Source of the DNA: Deltaproteobacteria bacterium | GTDB taxonomy: Bacteria; Desulfobacterota; Desulfuromonadia; Geobacterales; Geobacteraceae | Length of the DNA stretch: 5,092 nucleotides | Assembly (NCBI GenBank): GCA_021810985.1 | Contig: JAJZQA010000206.1 | Location: forward strand, 1 to 5,092 | Reading direction: 5' to 3' | In this document: piece by piece, positions 1-5,092 of the stretch | Numbering within the stretch: position 1 is the first letter of the stretch | Layout of the letters: each line of letters opens with the position of its first letter | Position numbers and translations under genes: made by a program | The notes under the pieces: generated by a model | Told to the model about the DNA's origin: nothing | The model's database searches: none | What the model saw: only the letters and a program-made list of their open reading frames with translations

Positions 1-135
1 GGGGGCAAGGGGGGCGGTGGAGGAACTATTCTGACTGAAGAGGGCCGAAAGTTTATCAAGCGATTCAAATCAATCACGGAAGATCACAAGAGGTTTATTG
101 ACCAGCTGGAGGATAAATGGTTGTCCGGAAGATAA
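1..135 (+). CDS. ModE-type winged-helix regulator, C-terminal end (partial, 5' end outside window)
   Basis: Reading frame 1 is open from the window edge and gives 44 residues ending at TAA (133-135). It begins GGKGGGGGTILTEEGRKFIK, which matches the wing region and following helix of the ModE N-terminal DNA-binding domain (E. coli ModE has GGKGGGGAVLT...G). In E. coli ModE the molybdate-binding TOBE/Mop domains follow this region. Here the protein stops about 35 residues after the glycine-rich wing, after a charged helix, so it appears to be a single-domain form with no molybdate-binding domain. Such short LysR-like winged-helix proteins are common in anaerobes and are often encoded near molybdenum genes. 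The gene converges on the Moco cluster. A role in molybdenum-dependent control is an inference from family and location. Most of the helix-turn-helix lies outside the window. The frame is too short to be listed as a complete ORF, but the motif is distinctive. Confidence 0.82.
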   Translation, partial: GGKGGGGGTILTEEGRKFIKRFKSITEDHKRFIDQLEDKWLSGR

Positions 136-201
136 TTCCGCCGCCTTTAAGGCGAAGCAGTAATTCCAATTTCCTCCCCATACTATCGTCAGTCAGAGAA
201 C

Positions 202-223
202 TCGGGTGCTTAGTAGCACCCGA
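202..223. terminator. Perfect hairpin between convergent genes, possible bidirectional terminator
   Basis: TCGGGTGCT (202-210) and AGCACCCGA (215-223) form a perfect 9-bp stem with a 4-nt loop, TAGT. It lies between the stop of the modE-like gene (135) and the stop of the NifX-like gene (242), where a shared terminator is expected. Neither strand has a T-run after the stem, so it is not a classical intrinsic terminator. It could instead stabilise 3' ends or act with Rho. Confidence 0.5.
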
Positions 224-241
224 TGCATACCCCGATAACTC

Positions 242-673
242 TTAATGTGCATGTCCGCAGTTATGTTCCTCACCATGGGAATGGCTGCACTGGTGGCCAT
301 CCTCAACATCCGCACAACTTCCTGCCTCTTCACTGTTTTGTATTTCCGCTTCGGTTAAGGCATTTTTTTCGAAAAGCTCGATATTCATCTGGAGACTTTC
401 CGTCTCCGCCTCAAAAACTTTAAATCCCATCATGTTCAACATTTGCAGCATGCCGTCTCCTACTCCGCCTACAATTATGCCGTCCAGTTGCCGGCCGACG
501 AGGGCCTTGAACGGATTACTGCCGGCATCCGGGTCGGACCGGTCGCAGTTTGGTATGGAAGACACTTCGCCGGTGTCGGTGTCAACTTCGAGAAAAAGCG
601 GCGCTGAAGCAAAATGTCCATAAATCGTGCTTTGAAGTCCTTGATTTGCAATAACCGGAAAACATACTTTCAT
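242..673 (-). CDS. NifX/NifB-family iron-molybdenum cluster-binding protein with His/Cys-rich C-terminal tail
   Basis: This 143-residue protein starts MKVCFPVIANQGLQSTIYGH. Residues 1 to about 105 fit the dinitrogenase iron-molybdenum cofactor family (Nitro_FeMo-Co, an RNase H-like fold): a first beta strand, the GHFASAPLF segment (19-27), the LDGIIVGGVGDGM segment (63-75) and GFKVFEAE (83-90). Members bind FeMo-co, its precursors or other metal clusters. The last 24 residues form a tail with Cys 120, 129 and 139 and His 127, 131, 133, 137, 141 and 143, a likely metal-binding segment. The ATG at 671-673 is chosen because AAGGAG lies at 684-689 on the minus strand, and the family's N-terminus starts exactly there. 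The same frame stays open upstream to 967, but that extension overlaps mobB and has no family similarity. The gene is last in the Moco cluster, 164 bp after mobB. No nitrogenase genes are visible, so a role in Mo handling for Moco enzymes is only an inference. Confidence 0.88.
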   Translation of the reverse strand: MKVCFPVIANQGLQSTIYGHFASAPLFLEVDTDTGEVSSIPNCDRSDPDAGSNPFKALVGRQLDGIIVGGVGDGMLQMLNMMGFKVFEAETESLQMNIELFEKNALTEAEIQNSEEAGSCADVEDGHQCSHSHGEEHNCGHAH

Positions 674-683
674 ACGGGTGTAT

Positions 684-689
684 CTCCTT
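684..689 (-). promoter_or_regulatory. Ribosome binding site that fixes the NifX-like start
   Basis: AAGGAG on the minus strand lies 10 nt upstream of the ATG at 671-673. It supports this internal start over the in-frame ATG at 965-967, which lies inside mobB. Confidence 0.7.
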
Positions 690-749
690 TTCTTGTAATA
701 GCGGATCGTACTGGAATAGTTCTTTCTTACGTAACGATTGAGTCTGGGA

Positions 750-777
750 TGTATATGGGGATTCGCCGGCAGACCAA
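750..777 (-). promoter_or_regulatory. Weak candidate promoter for the NifX-like gene
   Basis: On the minus strand, TTGGTC (772-777) and TATACA (750-755) stand 16 bp apart, about 75 bp upstream of the NifX-like start. Matches are 3 of 6 to the -35 and 4 of 6 to the -10 sigma-70 consensus, which chance could produce. The main argument is the 164-bp gap after mobB, longer than the other gaps in the cluster. The gene may equally be read through from mobB, since no terminator is seen after mobB. Confidence 0.2.
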
Positions 778-837
778 TTAAGTTTTCGGTACATAGAGGT
801 GTGGTTCTCTTGACTGGAAAGAAAACATTCCCTTTTA

Positions 838-1335
838 CTAACCTGGCAAGTTGTATTTTCTTTGTAACAAGTCGGCTACACCCGCAGCATCGTCCAGATC
901 GAAAATCGGCACGTCGAGATTCCAGTCTGCGTCGCTTACCAAAGCGATCAACTCGTCGGGGGTACACAACAGTTCGCTGGAGTGGGCCATACGGTTAATT
1001 TCTATTTTTGGTTTGGCTGATCTCTTGTATCCTTCAGTGAGGATAATATCCATATCGAAGATGAATTCCGCTGCCTGATCAAGGCTCATCTCGTGTTCCA
1101 TGCTTTTGATTACGGCAACTTTGGAAGGAGAAGATATGATTACCGCATCCGCTCCTGCCTGGGCGTGACGCCAGGTGTCCTTGCCGGGTTTGTCGATGTC
1201 AAAGCTATGTACATCATGTTTGATCGTTCCGACTTTTATATTTCTGCTCTTTAACTCCTTGATGAGTTTTTCCAGATAGGTGGTTTTGCCGGCGTTCGAC
1301 TTTCCCACGACTGCCACGATCGGCGGTTTCTCCAT
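838..1335 (-). CDS. mobB: Molybdopterin-guanine dinucleotide biosynthesis adaptor protein MobB
   Basis: MobB is a GTP-binding P-loop protein that assists MobA in forming the guanine dinucleotide form of Moco in the cytoplasm. It is helpful but not strictly essential in E. coli. The 165-residue product is close to the usual length (about 170). Visible features are a Walker A loop GKSNAGKT at 11-18, the MobB signature running from GTIKHDVHSFDIDKPGKDTW (36-55) into the RHAQAGAD segment, the Walker B-like IILTEGYK (97-104), PKIEINR (109-115), VSDADW (133-138) and a terminal helix starting FDLDDAAGVADLL. The ATG at 1333-1335 has a strong GGAGGG site at 1341-1346, 5 nt upstream. The stop is TAG at 838-840. 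It follows moeA after 49 bp, so co-transcription with mobA and moeA is likely. No key motif is missing. Confidence 0.95.
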   Translation of the reverse strand: MEKPPIVAVVGKSNAGKTTYLEKLIKELKSRNIKVGTIKHDVHSFDIDKPGKDTWRHAQAGADAVIISSPSKVAVIKSMEHEMSLDQAAEFIFDMDIILTEGYKRSAKPKIEINRMAHSSELLCTPDELIALVSDADWNLDVPIFDLDDAAGVADLLQRKYNLPG

Positions 1336-1340
1336 AAAAT

Positions 1341-1346
1341 CCCTCC
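1341..1346 (-). promoter_or_regulatory. Ribosome binding site of mobB
   Basis: GGAGGG on the minus strand lies 5 nt before the mobB ATG (1333-1335). It is the strongest Shine-Dalgarno sequence in the window. Confidence 0.75.
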
Positions 1347-1384
1347 GGTTGTTGTACTAACGATAAATACTATCTCCAGCATCT

Positions 1385-2617
1385 TCAGAGGCAGTAGAGT
1401 GCGGGCAGCAGAACCGCCGAAACTTTTTCACCTCTCTGCAGGGGGCCGTGCCCGGCCGGTATGTCGATCAGGGCATTGCATGCCACCATGGATTTCAGTG
1501 CGCCCGGGCTTAGTATTCCCGCCGGAATTGCATGATAGGCCCCGTTTTTCCAGGTGACAATAGCCCTCAGCAGGCGACGCTGACAGCTTTTCTTTCTGAA
1601 CGGTTCTTCCATCTCAGCGCTGACCACCGGCAGGTTTGTGGATCTCTTTCCGGCCATGGTCCGGAGAATTGGCCGCACCAGCATGATAAAGGTAATCATT
1701 GCCGCCGAAGGGTTGCCGGAAAGACCGACGATCAATTTCCCGTCTTTTTCGCCGCAGACGGCGGGAGTTCCCGGTTTCATCCCGACTTTCCAGAAGAGGG
1801 TGTTGGCACCACTCAAAACAATGGCCTCCTTGACCAGGTCCTTGCCGCCGACAGAGGCCCCTCCGGTGGTTATAATCATGTCGTATTCCATCAAGGCGCT
1901 TTTGAGGGCAGCGGCAATGGCGGTTTTCTCGTCCGGAATTGCTCCGATCGGGAAGGGTATTCCACCTGACTCTTTGATCTGCGCGGAGAGGGGATGGAGA
2001 TTACTGTTGTAAATTTTTCCCGGTCTCAGTGGTTCGCCCAGGTCCAACAATTCATCTCCTGTGGAAATTACCGCCACCCTGGGCTTTTTGAACACCTTGA
2101 CTCTCTGCAATCCCAGAGACGCCAACAGTCCCACCGCGGCAGGAGTAATATTTGAGCCTCTTTCAAGGACCTTTTCGCCCCGGTCGATATCTTCTCCTCG
2201 GGGAACGACATTGTCTCCGGCCCGGAGGGCGGAGCTGATTGTTATGGTGTCCCCAACCCGGCTGATCGCCTCGAATTTTATTACCGTGTCACAGCCCTCC
2301 GGCAACGGAGCGCCGGTTGTGACGGCGGCGGTTTCACCGGACAGAAGTGGTCCGGCCGGCATCTCGCCCGCATAGATAGTCTGGCTGACCCGCAAGGAAG
2401 CAGGGCTGAGTTCATCTGCCCCGGCAGTGTCGGCGGCACAGAGCGCATAGCCGTCCAGGGGAGAGCGAGAGAATGGCGGAAGAGGGAATCCGGCCACAAT
2501 GTCTTCGGCCAGAATTCTTTCAAAAGAGTCGGTAATGGCTATTTCTTCCATTCCCACCGTTGACGCGTACTCCTGAAAAATTTCAAGAGCCTTTTCCATT
2601 GAAATCGATTGCAGCAT
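1385..2617 (-). CDS. moeA: Molybdopterin molybdotransferase MoeA
   Basis: MoeA inserts molybdenum into adenylylated molybdopterin to give Mo-molybdopterin, the step before MobA. The 410 residues match the full family length (E. coli 411). The N-terminal MoeA domains carry PLPPFSRSPLDGYAL (45-59, with the conserved Asp55 of DGYA), TGAPLPEGCDTVI (101-113) and VPRGEDIDRGEKV (138-150). The MoaB/Mog-like molybdopterin-binding domain carries RVAVISTGDEL (180-190), TGGASVGGKD (251-260, ending in conserved Asp260), KPGTP (281-285) and GLSGNP (298-303). The C-terminal beta domain runs from about 325 to 405. Two motif changes stand out: SPLDGYA instead of the usual SAMDGYA, and GLSGNP instead of GLPGNP. 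Both look tolerable and the gene appears intact. The ATG at 2615-2617 has GGGAG at 2627-2631; an ATG six codons downstream is a less likely alternative. It starts 33 bp after the mobA stop, in an apparent mobA-moeA-mobB transcription unit. Confidence 0.96.
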   Translation of the reverse strand: MLQSISMEKALEIFQEYASTVGMEEIAITDSFERILAEDIVAGFPLPPFSRSPLDGYALCAADTAGADELSPASLRVSQTIYAGEMPAGPLLSGETAAVTTGAPLPEGCDTVIKFEAISRVGDTITISSALRAGDNVVPRGEDIDRGEKVLERGSNITPAAVGLLASLGLQRVKVFKKPRVAVISTGDELLDLGEPLRPGKIYNSNLHPLSAQIKESGGIPFPIGAIPDEKTAIAAALKSALMEYDMIITTGGASVGGKDLVKEAIVLSGANTLFWKVGMKPGTPAVCGEKDGKLIVGLSGNPSAAMITFIMLVRPILRTMAGKRSTNLPVVSAEMEEPFRKKSCQRRLLRAIVTWKNGAYHAIPAGILSPGALKSMVACNALIDIPAGHGPLQRGEKVSAVLLPALYCL

Positions 2618-2650
2618 TCCCTGTTTCTCCCACTCCGGTTACGTTTTGTT

Positions 2651-3283
2651 TCAGTAATTTTTCAGAGGTGCTACGGTCTCTTCATTCTGGTCACTATCCG
2701 TCTCTTCCCTGAAAGTGAAATAATCTTCAGGAGTATTGATATTCCTGAAGGAAAGAAATGCCGGGTCGATTCCGGCAACCACGTCCCTGGTCAGAATGGT
2801 TGACCTCAACCTTTCGCAGCATTCCACTATTTTTACCTTGCCCTTTGAAAGCGACTCTTCCATGGCCGGCAGGGCCTCTTTGCCATAGACGGCATGAAGC
2901 GGTTCCAGTCCCCCGCTGCCCTCCGGCATGACGACATCCTGTCCATGTACCGCGGACACGAGACGCCTGATCAGAGATGTGTTAACCAGCGGCATATCGC
3001 AGGCGACCACAAAGATATAAGGGGTTTTGCTGATGCAAAGTCCGGCATGAATCCCTGCCAATGACCCCATGCCCGGGTATATATCCGCCACTTTGGTGCA
3101 CGGCAGGAAATCATACAGCTCGGGTTTATTGGTCACCAGAAGTATGTCAGGAAAGATGCTCGCCAACTGCCGGTAAATCCGTTCGATAAACAGCTCTCCC
3201 TGGAATGGCAGAAGGGCCTTGTTGCTCTTCATTCTGCTGGAATTGCCGCCGGCAAGGATGACGCCGGTAACTCCCGCACACAT
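2651..3283 (-). CDS. mobA: Molybdenum cofactor guanylyltransferase MobA
   Basis: MobA transfers GMP from GTP to Mo-molybdopterin, giving the guanine dinucleotide cofactor (bis-MGD) needed by DMSO reductase-family enzymes such as the formate dehydrogenase encoded upstream. From the chosen start it has 210 residues (E. coli about 194). Visible are the nucleotide-binding loop GVILAGGNSSRM (7-18) with Lys22, DIYPGMGSLAGIHAGL (67-82), the metal-binding ACDMP (94-98, Asp96), EPLHAVY (127-133) and FRNINTPEDY (179-188). The glycine-loop signature usually reads RMGxDK; here it is RMKSNK, with Asn in place of Asp, a variant I also recall from Geobacter-like MobA. The ATG at 3281-3283 is chosen because AGAGG lies 7 nt upstream (3291-3295) and only six residues precede the GVILAGG strand. 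An in-frame ATG at 3341-3343 would add 20 residues of low-complexity leader without a ribosome binding site. The acidic tail after residue 190 looks lineage-specific. Confidence 0.94.
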   Translation of the reverse strand: MCAGVTGVILAGGNSSRMKSNKALLPFQGELFIERIYRQLASIFPDILLVTNKPELYDFLPCTKVADIYPGMGSLAGIHAGLCISKTPYIFVVACDMPLVNTSLIRRLVSAVHGQDVVMPEGSGGLEPLHAVYGKEALPAMEESLSKGKVKIVECCERLRSTILTRDVVAGIDPAFLSFRNINTPEDYFTFREETDSDQNEETVAPLKNY

Positions 3284-3290
3284 TGATTTA

Positions 3291-3295
3291 CCTCT
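3291..3295 (-). promoter_or_regulatory. Ribosome binding site that decides the mobA start
   Basis: AGAGG on the minus strand lies 7 nt before the ATG at 3281-3283. No comparable sequence precedes the upstream in-frame ATG at 3341-3343, so the shorter MobA is preferred. Confidence 0.55.
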
Positions 3296-3381
3296 GACAG
3301 CGGATATTGCGAAGTCGTTTGCGCTATTTTTCGAGTTGTCCATGCTTGTCGCACCATTCGTGGGGATGTAGGTCCGAGGAG

Positions 3382-3431
3382 TGGAATAAGCCGGACCCAG
3401 AGCGAGTCCGGCTTTTTTCGGCCTTATTCCA
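3382..3431 (+). terminator. Strong intrinsic-type terminator hairpin with a plus-strand T-run
   Basis: The core stem is AAGCCGGAC (3388-3396) with GTCCGGCTT (3406-3414) around a 9-nt loop, and a run of six T lies at 3413-3418 on the plus strand. An outer inverted repeat, TGGAATAAG (3382-3390) with CTTATTCCA (3423-3431), can stack on the core, leaving the T-run as a bulge. The good T-run faces plus, although the flanking genes fdhF and mobA are both on the minus strand. Read from the minus strand, the stem is followed only by TTATT, so termination of fdhF transcripts there would be weaker. It probably marks the boundary between the fdh unit and the mobA-moeA-mobB unit and may act in both directions. 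Confidence 0.7.
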
Positions 3432-3547
3432 ATTCCATATCAAGGCCCTCTCTGCGTTGGCTCGTCTTCGGTTGCTCAACGTACTTTTCAGTACGCCTCG
3501 CAGCCTCAATCCTCGCCGCCTTGAGATCATCCTTGATCTGGAATTGG
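3429..3547. repeat. 119-bp near-palindromic intergenic repeat element (REP/MITE-like)
   Basis: CCAATTCCATATCAAGG (3429-3445) and CCTTGATCTGGAATTGG (3531-3547) are inverted repeats matching at 16 of 17 positions. Exactly between them is a perfect 6-bp hairpin, CGTACT (3480-3485) and AGTACG (3490-3495), around TTTC. Intermediate segments also pair about the same centre: GGTTGC (3470-3475) with GCAGCC (3500-3505, one G-T pair), and TCTC (3449-3452) with GAGA (3523-3526). The whole stretch is therefore one long imperfect palindrome. It ends 2 nt from the fdhF stop codon and touches the terminator's outer arm on the other side. The central motif resembles dispersed intergenic repeats I recall from Desulfuromonadales-like genomes, but a second copy is not in this window. 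No coding sequence and no clear target-site duplication were seen. Confidence 0.65.
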
Positions 3548-3549
3548 TT

Positions 3550-5092
3550 TTATACTTCTGCGGCTCTTTCTATTCTGACCGCGGCAACTTTATATTCACC
3601 GGTTTTACTTACCGGGTCGAAGGCATTTACGGTCAGTTCATTGGTGGGAGTTTCCTTGTAGTGGAAGCTCATCCAGAGCATGCCGGTCAAGACCTTGTCG
3701 GTAACATTCACCTTGGTCACGAGACTGCCGCGACGGGATGTCACCCGAACTTTATCACCCGTGCATACGCCGAGGGTAGCGGCGTCCGCCGGATGAAGCA
3801 TGGCCATTTCTTCCGGACGGTGCGCTTCCAGGGCGGATGAATAGCGAGTGGTGACGTTGTAGTGGTACAGGATCCGTCCGGTGGAGAGGAGATACGGATA
3901 CTCCTCGTCCGGCATTTCCGCGGGCGGTGTGTGCTCGATCGCCTTGAAGAGACCTTTTCCGCGAGTGAAGCTCTTGGTATGGAGGATCGGTGTTCCCGGG
4001 TGGTCGAGGGTAGGGCAGGGCCATTGCAGTCCGGTATGCTCTATTCGCTCGTAGGTGATTCCGCCGTAGGAAGGTGTCAGGGACGCCATCTCGTTGAAGA
4101 TCGCCTCAGGATTGGCATAATCCATGGGGTATCCCATTCGTTTCGAGATTTCGCAGATGATCCACCAGTCAGGCCTGCTGTCGCCGATGGGCTCGATTGC
4201 CTTGCGTACGCGCTGTACGCGACGTTCGGAACTGGAGAAGGTGCCGTCTTTCTCCGCGAAGCTGGCGCCTGGCAGGATGACGTCAGCCAGTTTGGCCGTC
4301 TCGGACATAAACAGCTCCTGCACCACGACGAATTCCATCGTGTTAAGGGCCTTCCTGATATGATGAGCGTCCGGATCGGTCATGACCGGGTCTTCACCCA
4401 GAACGTACATTGCTTTCAGTTTGCCTTCCACCGCTTCGTCCATCATGTCGGGGATCATCAGGCCGACCTTGGGACTCAGCTTCACGCCCCAGGCCTTTTC
4501 GAACTTGGCCTGTGCTTCCGGATTCGCCACTTTCTGGTAGCCGGGGTAATCGCCGGGCAGCGCACCCATGTCGCAGGCGCCCTGGACGTTGTTCTGTCCG
4601 CGCTGCGGGTTGACACCGCAGCCTTCCTTGCCCAGGTGACCGGTGAGCATGGCGATGTTGGCGGTGCTCATGACGTTGTCCACACCGCAGATATGCTCGG
4701 TGATGCCCAGGGTGTAGCAGAGCATGGCCTTGGCTGTCGTCGCATAGAGACGAGCTGCGTCATAGAGCAGTTTTTCAGGAACGCCGGTCATTTCGGAAAC
4801 CCGTGCCGGTGTATATGTCTCAACGGTGGCCTTCAACGCTTCAAAGCCCTCGGTCCGCTCTTCGATGAATGTCTTGTCGTGCAGGTCTTCCTTGATGATG
4901 ATGTGCATCAGGCCGTTCAGGAGCGGGATATCGGTGCCGGGTCTGTGCTGCAGCCAGATGTCGGCTTTTTCAGCGAGTTCGATTCGGCGTGGGTCGGCCA
5001 CGATCAGTTTGCTTCTGCCGCTGACGACGGAGGACATGATCTTGTCGCCTGCCATGGGATGTGCTTCCGTGGGGTTGGATCCGATAACGAAA
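3550..5092 (-). CDS. fdhF: Formate dehydrogenase alpha (catalytic, bis-MGD) subunit, C-terminal part (5' end outside window)
   Basis: The frame is open through the right edge. The 513 codons in view begin FVIGSNPTEAHPMAGDK, a conserved internal segment of the molybdopterin oxidoreductase family, so the Met encoded at 5053-5055 is not the start. This subunit oxidises formate to CO2 at a Mo or W bis-MGD centre. Counting from that Met, RGQNNVQGACDMG (152-164) is the hallmark of formate dehydrogenase alpha, followed by LGEDPVMTDPD (219-229), DVILPGASFAEKDGTFSSSERRVQ (258-281 with the usual cofactor-contact residues), and the dinucleotide-binding domain from about 387: LLSTGRILYHYN (389-400), GDKVRVTSRRG (433-443), and the C-terminal PTNELT with FDPVSKTGEYKVAAVRI (470-495). 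The selenocysteine or cysteine site, the Fe-S motifs and any N-terminal ferredoxin-like domain lie outside the window, so cell location and electron acceptor cannot be judged. The symbol fdhA is used in some genomes. The mobA unit lies downstream across a 266-bp non-coding gap. Confidence 0.93.
   Translation of the reverse strand, partial: FVIGSNPTEAHPMAGDKIMSSVVSGRSKLIVADPRRIELAEKADIWLQHRPGTDIPLLNGLMHIIIKEDLHDKTFIEERTEGFEALKATVETYTPARVSEMTGVPEKLLYDAARLYATTAKAMLCYTLGITEHICGVDNVMSTANIAMLTGHLGKEGCGVNPQRGQNNVQGACDMGALPGDYPGYQKVANPEAQAKFEKAWGVKLSPKVGLMIPDMMDEAVEGKLKAMYVLGEDPVMTDPDAHHIRKALNTMEFVVVQELFMSETAKLADVILPGASFAEKDGTFSSSERRVQRVRKAIEPIGDSRPDWWIICEISKRMGYPMDYANPEAIFNEMASLTPSYGGITYERIEHTGLQWPCPTLDHPGTPILHTKSFTRGKGLFKAIEHTPPAEMPDEEYPYLLSTGRILYHYNVTTRYSSALEAHRPEEMAMLHPADAATLGVCTGDKVRVTSRRGSLVTKVNVTDKVLTGMLWMSFHYKETPTNELTVNAFDPVSKTGEYKVAAVRIERAAEV

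Noticed and set aside
126..154. Two small hairpins at the modE-like stop codon (CGGAA/TTCCG and CGCC/GGCG)
   Set aside because: The stems are 5 and 4 bp with no T-run, too weak to call a terminator.
674..837. A possible Moco riboswitch or other structured leader before the NifX-like gene
   Set aside because: I found no extended conserved stem structure or terminator-like switch on the minus strand, only a short TTACGTAA palindrome.
242..967. A 241-residue minus-strand reading frame that includes the NifX-like protein
   Set aside because: The first 98 residues overlap mobB in another frame, are rich in Arg and show no family features. A good ribosome binding site and the family N-terminus place the start at 673.
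1532..2523. Several plus- and minus-strand open frames within moeA
   Set aside because: moeA is full length with all family motifs on the minus strand, so these are shadow frames.
242..3283. Reading the cluster as part of a nitrogen-fixation locus because of the NifX-like gene
   Set aside because: mobA, moeA and mobB serve Moco rather than FeMo-co, and no nif structural or assembly gene is visible.
3307..3840. A 177-residue plus-strand open frame over the repeat and the fdhF 3' end
   Set aside because: It runs antisense to fdhF and through the terminator and palindrome, with no recognisable domain. It is a shadow frame.

Overview
The window holds a molybdenum cofactor (Moco) maturation cluster next to a molybdoenzyme. 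Genes on the minus strand, in order of transcription (right to left), are the C-terminal 513 codons of a formate dehydrogenase alpha subunit, then mobA, moeA, mobB and a NifX/NifB-type iron-molybdenum cluster-binding protein with a His/Cys-rich tail. At the far left, on the plus strand and convergent with the others, is the C-terminal end of a ModE-type DNA-binding regulator. Protein sequence and gene order resemble, from memory, Desulfuromonadales/Geobacterales (Desulfobacterota) anaerobes. No database search was possible, so the taxonomic call is an inference.

Layout: 1-135 modE-like 3' end (+). 136-241 is a short convergent intergenic stretch with a perfect 9-bp hairpin. 242-673 is the NifX-like gene (-). 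674-837 is a 164-bp gap with its ribosome binding site and, at most, a weak promoter. 838-1335 is mobB (-), 1385-2617 moeA (-) and 2651-3283 mobA (-). 3284-3549 is a 266-bp non-coding stretch with a strong hairpin/T-run terminator and a 119-bp near-palindromic repeat. 3550-5092 is fdhF (-), cut by the right edge.

How the genes fit together: MoeA inserts molybdenum into molybdopterin. MobA adds GMP to make the guanine dinucleotide form, and MobB is its GTP-binding partner. Formate dehydrogenases of this family use bis-MGD, so the cluster supplies the cofactor of the enzyme encoded immediately upstream. The ModE-like protein is a plausible molybdenum-responsive regulator. The NifX-like protein is a candidate metal or metal-cluster carrier, but its role here is unknown because no nitrogenase gene is visible.

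The coding content is mostly ordinary. The least explained parts are the palindromic repeat directly behind the fdhF stop codon, the terminator whose T-run faces against all neighbouring genes, and the metal-binding tail on the NifX-like protein.
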